Assembly (NCBI GenBank): GCA_963971575.1
Contig: OZ020625.1
Coordinates: 17,452,829-17,516,828, forward strand
DNA: 64,000 nt
Reading direction: 5' to 3'
DNA from: Liopterus haemorrhoidalis
Lineage: Eukaryota > Arthropoda > Insecta > Coleoptera > Dytiscidae
Position numbers and translations under genes: made by a program. Below the pieces are notes generated by a model, which saw only the letters and a program-made list of their open reading frames with translations, was not told the origin of the DNA and made no database searches. Below, piece by piece: positions 1-16,057 of this stretch (position 1 is the first letter of the stretch; each line of letters starts with the position of its first letter).

Positions 1-270
1 GTTTAACTTCGGTTCCACAAGTTCCGTAAACTTGACATTAAAACCTGTGTCATAACATAAACTACTAAACATCAACATTTGTCAATAATGCAACAAAAAT
101 GCATCAACAATTACCGTTCAAAAGTTTATATTACAACACACTGTTTCATGGCCAAGTTCCTAAACAACCGCATTGCGGAAGTATTATAATTAATAACAAA
201 AAAAATAATAATAACAATTTTGAAATAATAATAAAAAAAAGAACAAAAGAAATTACTTAAAACTAAAAAT
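1..270. other. No gene recognised; AT-rich left edge
   Basis: The first 270 bases are AT-rich, with A-runs near 195-245, and contain no open frame or motif I can name. Sequence related to the LINE endonuclease begins at about 290, so this stretch may be the LINE's own upstream part (ORF1 or 5' leader) in a decayed state, or flanking DNA. I cannot tell which. Confidence 0.3.
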
Positions 271-295
271 TAAATTTAGGGCTGGGGTACTGTTA

Positions 296-2280
296 CAAAA
301 TATACAATGTTTGAGAAATAAGGTATTAGAAGTTGATTTGTTTTCAAAAAGTCTCAAAATCAAACCGGATGTTTTATGTTTCAGTGAGCATTGGCTAAAA
401 AAAATGAAATAGATTTTTATAATTTTGACAACTATTATAGGCAATCTTTTTATTGAAGAGAACAATATAAGCATGGATTTACTCGTTTTTATAAAAATTA
501 ACTTTACCGTTAAAGAACTGTCATGGGTTAAAAATTTTAATATTGAGAAACAATGCGAGTTTACCGCAGTTGAAATAAAAAATAATAATTTAACAATACT
601 TTTATTATATAGATCTCCTTCGGGTAACTTTGAGACTTTTTTAAATAACTTGACATCCATTTTAAACAAAATCTTTATTAATAGTAAACATCTTTTAGTA
701 TTAGGTGATTTTAATGTGTATTTTTTGAAAGAAAATCAACATAGATATGATGTTATCAATTTGTTAAAATCGTATGACTTACAGCAAACGATTTTTGAAC
801 CAACCCACGTTACAGCTATGTCAGCATGCTGCATTGACAGCATATTTATGTATACGGTAAACTACCAATCGACAGTGGTTAAAGATCATTTATCGGATCA
901 TTTTACGCAAACAATATCATTCTACACTGAGCAGAATGAAACCGATATTAGTATTAAACCAACATATTGCAGACCCATACCGGTAAACGGTCTCGATATG
1001 TATTATAACAATTTGCTAGCAACTGATTGGAAACTCATATATAAACTGAATAACCCCGATGAATGCTTCGAAATTTTTCACAATGTTTTATTATCTTTCC
1101 ATTGCGCCTTTCCTATAAAAAAGACTAAAATAAAAAAATCTAACTGGTTCACTCCTGAATTACTTGAAATTAAAAATACGCTTGGTCTGATTTTTTATTT
1201 GTCAAAAAAATTTAACACCCAATATTTAGTAAACCCGTATAAAAACTTCAAAAAACATTACAAAACTAAATTAGCCATAGCAAAAAAACTTTATAACAGT
1301 AACTATATACACAATTCAGATAATAGATCAAAGGCTGTGTGGCATGTTATAAATAATGAATTATCCTCATCAAGCAAAGTAATGGAGACAAGTTTTACCC
1401 GTGAACAATATTTAGTAGATGTGGCTTGTAATATACACAATGAACTTCCACTTCCGAATGCTTCACCTAGTACTTTTTTAAACACAACATTTTTGAGTCC
1501 AGATTATTCCTTGTTTATGTATCCAACCGATGTACACGAAATAAAAACTATTATTAAAAACTTGAATAACAAACAAAGCACAGATATATACGGGTTCAAC
1601 TCTACAATAGTAAAACATATTAGCGACATAATATGTCCACCATTAGAATTCATTTTTAATTTATGTTTGGAGAAGGGTATTTTTCCGGAAGCCCTAAAAA
1701 ATGCAAAAATAACTCCAATACAAAAAAAGCTAATATCGATAAACTGGACAATTTCAGACCCATCTCAATACTTCCAGCTATCTCAAAAATTTTAGAATCA
1801 ATAATAAAAACAAGATTAATGTCGTACTTTGAAAAAAATAATTTATTTACATTGCAACAGTTTGGATTCAGGCAGGGAAAGTCTACTACTCTTGCAGTTG
1901 TTAGTGCAATTACATTTTTGTTAAAGTTTTTTGACGAAGAGTTCGTCAGTGCAACGTTCTGCGACCTTAGCAAAGTGTTTGATAGTGTCTCTCATGATAT
2001 CTTATTAGATAAATTATCTTTTTATGGTGTTAGAGGCATATCACTCAAATTACTATGTTCATATTTAACAGATCGCTCACAAATTGAAGAAATAAATAAA
2101 ATTAGATCGTCTATCCTTTTTAATAAGCACTCTGTACCCCAAAGATCGACCCTCGGGCCGTTACTCTTCCTGATTTATATAAACGATCTACCTTCAAATA
2201 TAAATAATTCTAAATCTATCTTATTTGCGGACGATACCACATTCTTAAACTCATCCTTCGACAAAGATGAAGCAAAAATT
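296..2280 (+). pseudogene. LINE ORF2, 5' part: endonuclease and reverse transcriptase (frameshifted)
   Basis: This is the N-terminal two thirds of a LINE polyprotein that nicks target DNA and copies the element RNA into the nick. The endonuclease start is visible at 296-410 in another frame (PDVLCFSEHWL, with the metal-binding Glu). The main frame at 425-1795 carries YRSPSG, LGDFNV and the SDH motif near residue 158, then the start of the RT region. At about 1690 the frame shifts, and 1663-2280 carries RPISILP, the FGFRQGKST block, a degenerate motif A (DLSKVFDSV) and motif C FADDT. At least two frameshifts make it a pseudogene. The C-terminal part lies beyond the inserted LINE, at 3480-4197. 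Confidence 0.8.
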
Positions 2281-2282
2281 TC

Positions 2283-3307
2283 ATGGCACAGATATGGCGA
2301 TATATTTGTTGAAGTCAACTATAATGCAGTACCTACAGCGAGAGACGCCCGTATTCGCGTGCTTATTAGACCTTAGCCGCGCTTTTGAACGGGTGGATAG
2401 AGGAAAACTTCTACAGATACTCTTGAAGAAGAACGTCTGCCCTCGAATAACCTCTGTATCGCACTATTGGTTTGATAAAGAACAAAAAAGAGTTCGCTGG
2501 GGCACAGCTAAATCCAGTGCGTTTATACAAAACATAGGAGTACGACAGGGTGGCCTGTTATCACCTTCCTTGTTCAACATCTACATGGATGATTTGAGTC
2601 GACGGCTGAACGAGGAAAGGATTGGCTGTATGGTTGGCTCATCACCTGTTAACCATATCAGCTATGCTGATGACATGGTGATCTTTGCACCATCTTTGGC
2701 TGGATTGATGAAATTGCTGGCACTGTGTGAATTTTATGCTCTGGAGCATGGCCTAATTTATAATGTTAATAAAACAGAGTTTATTGTATTTCAGCCCAAG
2801 AATAAGAGATATACAGTGCCCGACATTTCTCTCAATGGTCAGTGCGTTAAGAGAGTACCTTCTGTGTGTTATCTTGGACATATCATCTGTGATGATTTAA
2901 ATGATATAGCTGACATTGATAGGCAATGTCGCTCTGTATGTGTTAAAGCAAATATGCTAAACCATAGATTCTCTAGATGCAGTACTGTTGTACGTAAATA
3001 CCTCTTTAATACGTTTTGTGGCAGTATGTATACATCTGCTCTTTGGGCTAACACCACCAAAACCGGTATTCGTAAATTAGTTGTTTGCTATCACAATGCA
3101 TTTAGAGTTATCAATGGGTTTTCCAAATATTGTAGTGCAAGTGAAATGTTTGTTATGAATGAAGTTAATACTTGTATGGCTGTACTTAGAAAATACGTTT
3201 ATAGTTTACGTAGTAGATTACTTAAATCTAATAACTTGTTGATTCGGGAGTGTCTACGCTTTGACAAAACGTTTCACACTTGTTGGTCAGCTCAGCTGAT
3301 ATATTAA
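2283..3307 (+). pseudogene. LINE reverse transcriptase C-terminal half (5'-truncated)
   Basis: An uninterrupted frame runs to 3307. RT motif A sits near residue 35 (LLDLSRAFERVD), motif B is GVRQGGLLSPSLFNIYMDD, motif C is SYADDMVIF near residue 135, and a thumb region includes VCYLGHIICDD. The active-site aspartates are present, but the protein has no endonuclease and starts inside the RT, so it cannot mobilise itself. The apparent first residues (about 2267-2283) belong to the host LINE. The frame is intact, so this insertion is younger than the LINE it sits in. Confidence 0.75.
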
Positions 3308-3446
3308 TATCTACTAACTTAAACTATAAATGTATTCTTTAATTTTTGGGTTCACAATTGTTAAAACTGAACTCCAATTTGTCTTGTTTTTTGTTTCTGT
3401 TTTTCGTTAAATGTATATATTATTTTGGCCTTCGGGCTGTTTAATA

Positions 3447-3475
3447 AAATTATTATTATTATTATTATTATTAAT
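3447..3475. repeat. (TTA)n microsatellite, 3' tail of nested LINE
   Basis: Uninterrupted (TTA) units mark the 3' end of the nested LINE. The host LINE ends in a shorter run of the same motif at 4365-4390, so both may use a similar 3' end structure. Confidence 0.8.
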
Positions 3476-3479
3476 AGTT

Positions 3480-4197
3480 ATATCGGGGGAGACACTAACG
3501 AACGCTGAGCACTGGTTTTGTTCAAACAAGTTAAAACTTAATCGAGAAAAAACACAAAACATGATTTTACAAAGTCGCATTGACTGTCATGATATGACTG
3601 ATGAGTTGCGATTCCTGGGTTTACATATTGATAGTAGCTTGAATTGGAAACGTCACTGTATGAGTATCACTAGTAAGATCTTGAGGTCATTATACGCTTT
3701 ACGTAAAATAACACCGGTAGTGCCATTTGAAACTGTTATTATAGCCTATAACGCTCTCGTCAACAGCCATTTGGCATATGGCATTCTATTGTGAGGCGCA
3801 TCAACAGATGCTATAAAAGTATTCAGAACTCAAAAAAAAGCTTTACGAATCATATGTAAGCTCAGAAAGAATACTCTTGTAAACAGTTCTTTATTAAGCA
3901 TTCAGTGTTACCTTTACCTGCTATGTTTATTTTATATTGTCTGATATATGTTAAATCTGAGTTTCAAACTTTTGATTACATAAACAAGAACCCTGAAAGA
4001 GAGACTAGATTTGGTAACCATTTGGAAATACCCAGGATCAGATTGGAAGTTTGTAACAACTCACCTAGATACTGGGGGACCTACATTTTTTAATCGACTG
4101 ACGGATAGAATTAAAGTGATGGATCTTACGAGATTTAAATTTCCTGCCAAATCTATTCTCCTAGAAAAGGCATATTATACCATTGAGGAATGTCTAT
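3480..4197 (+). pseudogene. C-terminal end of the interrupted LINE ORF2
   Basis: This is the continuation of the first LINE's reverse transcriptase. It runs in frame to a stop at 3792-3794 (ALRKITPVVPFETVIIAYNALVNSHL region, abbreviated), then continues as decayed pieces at 3905-4093 and 4011-4199. Those pieces carry the usual LINE C-terminal features: an aromatic-rich NSPRYWG-like block, then the F-PAKS-LLEKAYYTIEE ending. It is recognised because it follows motif C of the left half exactly where the thumb should be. Confidence 0.7.
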
Positions 4198-4390
4198 AGA
4201 ATAATATTGTGTAACAAAATAGAAAAATGTCTCTAATTAATTAGTTATTATTCATTATTATTATTTTTTTTTTTTTGTATCTCTTATATTTCTGTGTATT
4301 ATTTCATATTTCATTGTTCTGCATTTTATATTGACGTGTCTATGAATGTATCATTCTTACAGAACTAATAAATATTATTATTATTAATAA

Positions 4391-5463
4391 CGTGTTGCTG
4401 GCAAGTGGTTTTGAATTTTTTTAATTTTGATATTTTTAAATGTTTATTATGGTAAAATAGATCCTCTTATTAAAAATCCTCGCTGTATTTACCTGCTGCT
4501 GATTAGTGGCTGTCTAGATCCATGGCTACCTATTCCTGGTATTTAACTGTATTACTTAAAGCACTTACCTTCGATAATATTCTTCACCAAGCAAGTTGCG
4601 TACAATGCAATAATTTCATGATTCATTTTTAATGATTTTAGTTAATAATAATAAAAATCTGTTCAAAATAACATTTAACACCACTCTACTCTAAAGTCCG
4701 TCGAGCAATTTGCTAGCGGTTAATCTAACCACCAAAAGGTTAACTTACATCGACGAATGTAAACATAGCGCGACTTCAGAATACCGTTTTTTTAACATCG
4801 TTCAACTTCGGCCGTAACCGACGAACATCGCCGTAACATTTTACTTCAGAATCGCACCATAAATTAAAATTACAGTATTTTCATTTTAAACACAAAATCG
4901 ATAAGCTGTAGTAATTAACGAAAACTAAGCATCGGCACCCACCACGAAAATGGATTGGATGAAGACGTAGGAAGAATGCTGCACCTAACCAAAAAATGCA
5001 GACTGAAAATACAAACTCTTAGCTGAGAGAAGCTGCAGAAAGTAGCGTTCCATCCATAGGGCAATAGCATTCGTGATCACACCTACAGCTGTAAAATACG
5101 TGATTACTCTTCGATTACATAAAACCATGTCTGTAATCTTTTAAGTGAAATATATTTATTAAAATCATAAATAATATAAATACAAATAACATTAAATAAA
5201 AATTATTAACACATTTTATTAATAAAATTAAATGATTATCTAAATCACTGTTAATTATACATGTTTTTAACAATTCAATAAAAATTATATTATATTCGTA
5301 AATATTGTTCATTGCAGATAAAATCAACCCCTCTGGGAGGTTTTTGACGAATATGACATTAAAAAAAATATTTTCTTAAAAATAAATTGATCCACGCATT
5401 GAGAGGTATAATCTGATGCCATTAAAAATTTAATAAAAGATATATATATATATATATATATAT
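4391..5463. other. No gene recognised; ends in an (AT)n tract
   Basis: About 1.1 kb of AT-rich DNA without a supported gene. Short open frames here have no recognisable domain. A GC-richer patch at 4685-4850 contains repeated CGACGAA-like words and looks repeat-derived, but I could not assign it. A (TA)n run lies at about 5440-5462, directly before the RTE-type LINE. Confidence 0.35.
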
Positions 5464-7305
5464 TAGGGATGACAAACGTCTGTGTATGAATACATTAGCT
5501 CAACAAGCACCTTTATGACATTACGCGGAGGATTGCCAATACCGTTCAATACAAGAATATGCCTGTAAAAGACAAGAACGGTGTGCTATTGACTAATGTA
5601 GAAAAACAACTGCAAAGATGGACAGAACATTTCTCAGAGATTCTAAACTTACAGCGTTGTAATTTAGAACCAACGATACAAACGGAAATATGTCCTCTTC
5701 CAATACGAACCTCCCCGCCATCTAAGAGAGAAATTATTGTCGCCATCAAAAGTTTGAAGAACAACAAGGCTGCGGGCTGTGATAATATCACAGCTGAGGT
5801 ACTTAAAACAGACGTCAACTTGTTTGCTGAGTGTCTTCATCCACTCTTCACCAAGGTGTGGGAACAAGAGTCATTTCCTTCGGACTGGCAAGAAGGCATT
5901 GTGATTAAAATTGCCAAGAAAGGGGACCTGACGGACTGCAATAATTGGCGTGGCATTAACATCTTATGCTCAGTAATGAAGATTTTTTGCAAGATAATCC
6001 TTGAAAGAATGGTCACAGCTATCGACAAGAAATTGCGACCTGAACAGGCTGGTTTCAGAACAGGCAGGTCTTGTATAGATCAAATTAATACCCTCAGGAT
6101 TATCATCGAACAAGCAGTCGAGTTCCGTTCTCCCTTGTATCTTCTTTTCGTCGATTATGAAAAAGCATTCGACTCTGTCGATAGAGAATGCATTTGGGCT
6201 GAAATGCAGAATATTGGAGTGCCTGACAAAATAATATCTCTGGTTAGAAATAGCTACAACGGCTTCACGTGTAGAGTTCTACACAATGGTAGCTTGTCAG
6301 AACCCTTTCCAACCATTACAGGTGTTAGACAAGGTTGTGTGATGTCACCGCTTCTTTTTTTGATAGTTTTAGACGCCGTGGCTAGACGATCAACAGCTAA
6401 CAAACCCAGAGGAATCATTTGGAATCCGCTAACACCAACAGTCAGACTGGAGTCACTGGATTTTGCAGACGATAAATGTGAGTTGTCGCATAAGCATGGA
6501 GACATGCAGCAAAAACTAAATGACCTCACGATTGAATCTGTAAAAGTTGGATTGAAAATCAATAGCTCCAAGACAAAAGAAATGCGGATAAATGCAGAAA
6601 CCGATAGACCTTTACTGCTCGGTAACCATCAAATCGAGCGTGTGGATGATTTCCAGTACTTGGGGAGTGTTGTGTCTGTGGACGGTGGCGCGGATTTAGA
6701 TGTGGAAAGCAGAATATGCAAAGCGAGAGGCGCATTTATCCAACTTAGCCGTGTATGGAATTCTGCGATCTACAGTACTTCCACGAAAACTACCATATTC
6801 AGGGCATGTGTGCCGTCAGTTATTCTGTACGGCTGCGAGACTTGGTTCGTAACAGAAGCTATCAAGAGAAGAGTGCGAGTATTTGTAAATCGATGTCTTC
6901 GAAGAATTCTTCGCATTTATTGGCCACGTAGAATATCAAACGTAGAATTGGGGGAAAGAACTGGTCAAATGGACATTAATTTGCAAATAAAAAGAAGAAA
7001 GTATGGTTGGTTAGGGCACACTCTTCGAAGGGCTCCTAGCGAAGTGTGTCGATATGCACTAGCATACAACCCTCAGGGCAGTAGGCGTAGAGGGCGACCC
7101 AAGAACACCTGGCGTCGCTCAACCCTGCTAGAAATAAATGCATGGAGCTCTCAAAACCAAGACAAAAGACTTTATAACAACATCACCGACTTGAAGCCTA
7201 TGGCAAATAGACGAGTTAGATGGAGAAATTTTATTGACAGCCTATGCTCTTTTTAGAGGCAGTCCAAAATCACCCGATGATGGACAAGGCTTGATGATGA
7301 TATAT
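5464..7305 (+). mobile_element. RTE-type LINE, 5'-truncated, inserted in an (AT)n tract
   Basis: A non-LTR element keeps the reverse transcriptase and C-terminal region. It ends at about 7300 in a GATGATGAT tail, which is typical of RTE-group elements. Both flanks are AT dinucleotide repeats (5440-5462 and 7296-7307), so the target duplication is probably hidden in the simple repeat. The endonuclease is absent. A related but much more decayed RTE C-terminus lies at 7720-7915. Confidence 0.8.
5559..7256 (+). CDS. RTE-type LINE reverse transcriptase (endonuclease missing)
   Basis: A long intact frame (565 residues from the first Met; it stays open upstream) encodes the reverse transcriptase of an RTE-group LINE. 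Visible motifs are NNKAAGCDNITAEVLK before the fingers, WRGINIL, the QAGFRTGRSCIDQI block, motif A FVDYEKAFDSVDR, motif B GVRQGCVMSPLLF and motif C FADDK near residue 305. The C-terminal YGCETW, FVNRCLRRIL and KYGWLGHTLRR motifs are hallmarks of this group. The catalytic aspartates are intact and there are no stops, so the insertion is fairly young. Without an endonuclease domain it is not self-mobile. Confidence 0.85.
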   Translation: MPVKDKNGVLLTNVEKQLQRWTEHFSEILNLQRCNLEPTIQTEICPLPIRTSPPSKREIIVAIKSLKNNKAAGCDNITAEVLKTDVNLFAECLHPLFTKVWEQESFPSDWQEGIVIKIAKKGDLTDCNNWRGINILCSVMKIFCKIILERMVTAIDKKLRPEQAGFRTGRSCIDQINTLRIIIEQAVEFRSPLYLLFVDYEKAFDSVDRECIWAEMQNIGVPDKIISLVRNSYNGFTCRVLHNGSLSEPFPTITGVRQGCVMSPLLFLIVLDAVARRSTANKPRGIIWNPLTPTVRLESLDFADDKCELSHKHGDMQQKLNDLTIESVKVGLKINSSKTKEMRINAETDRPLLLGNHQIERVDDFQYLGSVVSVDGGADLDVESRICKARGAFIQLSRVWNSAIYSTSTKTTIFRACVPSVILYGCETWFVTEAIKRRVRVFVNRCLRRILRIYWPRRISNVELGERTGQMDINLQIKRRKYGWLGHTLRRAPSEVCRYALAYNPQGSRRRGRPKNTWRRSTLLEINAWSSQNQDKRLYNNITDLKPMANRRVRWRNFIDSLCSF

Positions 7306-7375
7306 ATATTTTTCATTAAATACATATTTTTTTATATTTATTTCAGGATGTGTTTTTTTTTGCACTCTCAGTATT

Positions 7376-7560
7376 TTTCCTAATATATTACTTATATGTA
7401 CTTGTATCTTTGGAGTTGTATAAGCGTGCCAAATTTCGACTTTCTATGCTAAGCTGTTTGGCTACAATATCTACCGTAGAGGCAGACAAACATGCACATA
7501 AGTGACGCTAGAAGGGTTTTTTGGTTGTTATGCCTACAAAGTCCTAAAAACCATGTCTGT
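7376..7560 (-). repeat. Fragment of repeat family A
   Basis: A diverged, truncated copy of the interspersed family seen at 23083, 24955 and 30812. Shared words are GTATAAGCGTGCCAAATTTC at 7419, GGCTACAAT, a CAGACAAACA remnant and the terminal CCTACAAAGTCCTAAAAA (compare AACCCTAAAAA in the copy ending at 25933). The tRNA-like cassette and most of the body are missing. Confidence 0.6.
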
Positions 7561-7719
7561 TACAATTTAAGAGAAATGTCTATATTAAAACAAAAAATAT
7601 CATAAATATACATAAAAAAAAAACAATCAGTACATGTTTCAAAAGCAGTTTCTAGAACAAAATCTGTTGCGGGATTGGTCAAGTATCTATAAATAGGCAT
7701 TAGAGCATTTGTTTCATAC

Positions 7720-7920
7720 TATCTTAGGCTTTATCCCTCACCACAACTGGGAGCATTTACTAGGCTTCACAACATAAATATCAGACTCTTTAATATACAT
7801 GTTAAATCCGTATTGGTTTACGGATGTGAATCATGGATAATAACCAAAGAACTAACGTATCGCACACAAGTTTTTGTGAATCTTTGCCTACGCAAAATCC
7901 TACATATATTCTGAAATCGA
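7720..7920 (+). pseudogene. RTE-type LINE C-terminal fragment
   Basis: About 200 bases translate into the C-terminal block of an RTE reverse transcriptase: VKSVLVYGCESW, FVNLCLRKIL, then a TGA stop. It aligns with the YGCETW and FVNRCLRRIL region of the intact copy at 6830-6910 but is clearly diverged, so it is an older insertion of a related element. Nothing else of the element remains here. Confidence 0.65.
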
Positions 7921-8029
7921 TGTAATAGGGGCCCTATGTTCTCCACGCGAAATTAAAAGGAACACACACACGGACATACACTTGAACACGCTACCGCAAA
8001 CGCACACGCTCACGGATACGCATACTGGA

Positions 8030-8475
8030 AAGGCCTTTCTGCAGAATACGTTGGTGACTAATGAGAACTGTTCTGAACTGCTCTGAAAATGCCTTCTTAC
8101 ATTTGGTACATATCATATTTGAAGGGTTTATCTTCAAAATGTTATTGTTTGTTTCTGTGGAGATTTGATGAGTAACAAAATGTCTTATCAAACACATAAC
8201 ATTAGAATCGCTTCTCTCTGCAATTTATTTTTTTGTGAAAAGCAACGCATACGGACGCTGAAAAATCACGCTCCTTTATAACACTGATCACATTTGTATA
8301 GTTCCTCTCCAGGCTGTAATTGTTTGTGAGTAATGAGACTTGAGGACTGTGCAAATGTTTTATCACACTGATCACATTTGAATGGTTTCTATCCAGAATG
8401 CATTCGTTTGTGAGAAATGATATGTGATGACCTAGAAAATGTTGAATCACACTTATCACATTTTTATGGTTTCTC
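8030..8475 (-). pseudogene. Decayed 3' fingers of the ZAD-C2H2 gene
   Basis: Beyond the TGA the same frame still reads finger sequence: KCDKCDSTFSRSSH, KCDQCDKTFAQSSSL, then KCDQCYKGA. It is broken by further TAA, TAG and TGA codons, several of them in the HSGEKPF linkers. A last, frameshifted finger-like block lies at about 8030-8110. At least three fingers have therefore been lost from the C-terminus. This is untranslated remnant unless a readthrough or splice form exists. Confidence 0.75.
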
Positions 8476-12732
<4,257 letters not shown>

Positions 12733-12739
12733 CTGAAAA

Positions 12740-14950
12740 TAATTGTTATCCTTATTTAGATTTGCTTACAGTTACTGAATAGAAAAGTAAAACTGACAAG
12801 TTATACATTGGGTCTGTTCATATCAGCCGCAAGCCGCAAGCCAGATCTCGTAGGAGTGAGTTACTATGCACTTGCATCTGATAATAATAAATAGGAATGG
12901 GGAGTCGAGGAGTCGAAGCTATCTGGAGGAGTCGGATGCGGAGTCGGAGTTGGGAGCCGGCAAAAGTTATCGACTCCCGACTCTTTAGTTCAATTTTTAT
13001 CAAGAATGAAAACAAACCGAAAAGGACAACAAAATAAACATATTAGAGTCCACTTACCATAATAATGAAATGATGTCACATTTGAAAAACTTCTCTTGTT
13101 GCCACTTCGCTAATTGTCAAAAAAGTTAGGTTACATCGAACTACTTCTAAAGAGAGATTGAAAACCTATATTTCCCATGGAGGAAAGAAATTAATGTGAA
13201 TTATGATACAGAGCAGTTCTTTCCAACCGATTTGTCGCGAAATTTATGGTTTAAATTATATTAAGTGTGTAATGTAGTACTACATTAATTAAATTGAAAA
13301 TTTCAGTGTATAAGAATCATCAAAAATAATTGTTTTTAGAAATGTGTCGTGTTCTTTTCATCCTTTTCATACATGTTACTTTAATTTTTCGCCTGATGTC
13401 ACATAGACACAGTGGGTTCGAGAAGCAAACTCGGAGTGTTTTGAGTCACTCTGTTTAACTCCAGACCACTCAAGGAAACACGTTTAGACCTTTTCTCGAA
13501 CGCTGGGAGCTTGCTTCCCAAACCCACCTAAAAAGATCGGAAAGCAATGATAAAGTCAAATTTTTTATTATTCAAATAGAAATTTTTGAATATTTGAATT
13601 TCAGATGTTCGATACAATTTTACTTCGACTAATGAGTATTCAAATATTATTGCCAGTACGAACAGTTTATTCGAAAGTGGAGGATGAGGAAGAGGACTGT
13701 GAGGAACTACTCATGGCAAATATAGGATTTATGCATAAAACAAATATGTATAAATATTAAAGATAATATATACATAAATAAAAAATTAAAAATAATTGTT
13801 TTATTTACATAACCTAACTTAACTGTATATGCAAAATTTTAAAGGACGTGATATTTATTGGTACAAACCTGTATTATATTTTATAATTAAAAAAATATAC
13901 TCTAATTAATTATTAGTAATAATTTAATAAATTCAATCCTATTAAATTAAGTTTTGAATAGTTGTTTTTCCGAAACGTCACTGTCAAAACTCGAGTTAAA
14001 ATCGAAGGTTGAATACTAAACCGCCCATATTGGAGAGTTAAATAGTTTGTTTATTTTAATCCTAGTTAGAACTAACTTGCACATTAGAAACGCATTGTCA
14101 AACAAAACTTATAAACGACTGAACAGTAAAATCTAAACCTGGCAACATCTAAAAAGGTTACCAACATTCAGTAAATAAATGTACCGTGTGATCGTTATTT
14201 CTTGTCAGTTACATAACAGTAAACGATGAGTAAACTTACAAAACTGTATTCTATTTCACAGTTGAAAATTCCAGTTTAACAAAGAACCAATCAGATTACT
14301 TCGTTGTCCGAACTCACCCGAGCAACAACGAAATTAGTGTTCTTAATACTTGTTATCAACTCATTGGCGTGTAGAGAAAAATAGTGTTCATTTAATAATC
14401 AATTCGTATAAGGTAATAAAAATAGAATGTATAATTAAATGTTTCTGTCAAGTATTGCATAACGGACAAGATTTGTTGATTGCTCTGTACCAACTGTGTA
14501 ATGGTTTGATGTTGGTTAAATCACATCATGACATTGGTACTTAAATAAACCAAGTGTGACGTCATTTCACTGTTATGGTAAATGGACTTTACCAGAATTT
14601 TTTAAAGCACCGAAACAGGAACTACATTTTGTTCTCAGTTCAAAAACAAAAATGAAAATCTATTTTTCTACCTGTGTTGTTTATATCGCGTTTAATAAAG
14701 TTTAAACGCGAATTAGTTAATTTTAGTCAAGTATACGGCGACTTTTTTGTTATTATTTCAGTATCGAATTTAATTTAATTGTATGACACTTGGTTATTTC
14801 ACAAATTATATTTATAAATATAAACTAATTACATTTTATAATTTATTAGAGAAAATATTGTGAGCGCCATTTTACGTTGTGAAACCGTTTCTGACTGACT
14901 GTTGGTAAAACGCAATGAGGTAGTATAACATAGAGACTGAACGAGGACGA
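12740..14950. other. Intergenic; GGAGTCG-rich patch and a 116-base inverted repeat
   Basis: No gene is supported. At 12890-12980 a cluster of GGAGTCG words and their complement CGACTCC resembles the subterminal repeats of hAT-type non-autonomous elements; its ends are unclear. At 13412-13527 an imperfect palindrome (GTGGGTTCGAGAAGCAA at one end, TTGCTTCCCAAACCCAC at the other) may be a small foldback element. The rest is AT-rich. Confidence 0.45.
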
Positions 14951-14951
14951 G

Positions 14952-15785
14952 TTGTTATGAAGCCAACACCTCTTTAGGCGGGGAAACGGGGGTTGCCCCG
15001 AGGAGTTGTACAGTTTGCATACATCAATGTTTTGCCGATAAGAATTGAAAGTAAAAATATAATTTAATACTGTGAATTGGAAATATTAATAAAATAAATT
15101 TCATAAATTATATTAAATTAACTTGAATTTATTAGTATATATTTAAGATAATTAGTAGGTTTCTAAATTTCATACATTTAAAATACAATATGATCGAAAA
15201 AAAAGTTTAGTAGGTCCTGAATTTAAAATGTTAAGTGGACATTTCTGTTAATATAAAAATAAATGATTCCATGTCTATCTAGACACCTTTTTTCCTCGAT
15301 CATATTGTATAGCAATGCTTGAGACACTTTTTAAATTTAAAACGGGCATATATTATATCATTTATTCCATGATAAATTGAAATTTATCTGACAAATTATA
15401 AAGATATATTTCTATAATCTGTGCTGGGTAAAATACTTTTCTGATGTATTCCAAGTACTGAATACAAATACTTTTTTTTAAGGAAAAACTATATGTTTCA
15501 TTTTAATTAAACATTACTTTTTAGTATTCAAAATACTACGTGGTTGAAATACAGTTCGCAACTCCTAAAATGCAATTTACGGCAATATTATTAAAAGTTG
15601 AAAGATGATGAAAAGATAAAATTGTAAAATAGAAAAAATAACACAACAAAACAATCATAAACAGAATACGGCGCCGGCGTTTTTCTTAGCAATAGCTGAA
15701 TAAAATAAATGGAAATTAGGCAACTTGTTCTACTCCTCGGGGCAAATCCCCCTTCCGTCTCCGCAGGGTCATGGCTTCATAACAA
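14952..15785. mobile_element. MITE-like element with TTGTTATGAAGCCA ends
   Basis: An 834-base segment is bounded by a perfect 14-base inverted repeat (TTGTTATGAAGCCA / TGGCTTCATAACAA). An imperfect inverted extension of about 50 bases includes the shared block TTGCCCCGAGGAGT. There is no coding capacity. I see no convincing target duplication, so the superfamily is open. Confidence 0.65.
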
Positions 15786-15850
15786 ACAATGCTAAGGCAT
15801 AGAGCGTGCTGTGTCTATTCATATGACGTCAATGATAAAACACGAGAGTA

Positions 15851-16025
15851 CAGTGTTGCCAACCTGACTTTTAATAAAGTAGCTAAAGCATTGAAGAAAA
15901 GTCGCTATTTTTAAGAAAAAGTCGTCAAATTTTTCAAATCCAAAATAAAAACACTATTTTATACCTAGCATTAATTGTGTTTATAGTGTTTGGGACTTCA
16001 GATATACAATGCTGAATATCTATAA

Positions 16026-16057
<32 letters not shown>

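Larger units (their letters stand above)
2280..3478 (+). mobile_element. 5'-truncated LINE nested in the first LINE
   Basis: A second LINE fragment interrupts the first just after the latter's FADD motif. It begins inside the reverse transcriptase (the frame at 2267-3307 includes CLLDLSRAFERVD, RQGG and a YADDM active site) and keeps the C-terminal part to a stop at 3305. An AT-rich 3' tail follows, ending in a (TTA)n run at about 3449-3474. The orientation matches the host LINE. The endonuclease and upstream domains are absent, which is the usual 5' truncation of incomplete reverse transcription. The left boundary is placed within about 20 bases; I found no convincing target duplication. Confidence 0.75.
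290..4390 (+). mobile_element. CR1/Jockey-type LINE, interrupted by a second LINE
   Basis: A non-LTR retrotransposon reads left to right. An endonuclease-like segment (about 296-930) is followed by a reverse transcriptase (about 1500-2275). The same protein resumes after a foreign insertion, from about 3480 (motif NKLKLNREKTQNMI), with a decayed C-terminus to about 4197. The 3' end is a short (ATT) repeat at 4365-4390, as in LINEs that end in a simple repeat rather than a pure A-tail. The interruption between about 2280 and 3478 is a 5'-truncated LINE in the same orientation. Clade assignment (CR1 or Jockey group) is by motif only. Confidence 0.8.

Noticed and set aside
5115..5327. A 70-residue hydrophobic minus-strand frame
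   Set aside because: Composition is that of AT-rich DNA (Ile/Asn/Leu runs), with no start context, splice signals or similarity.
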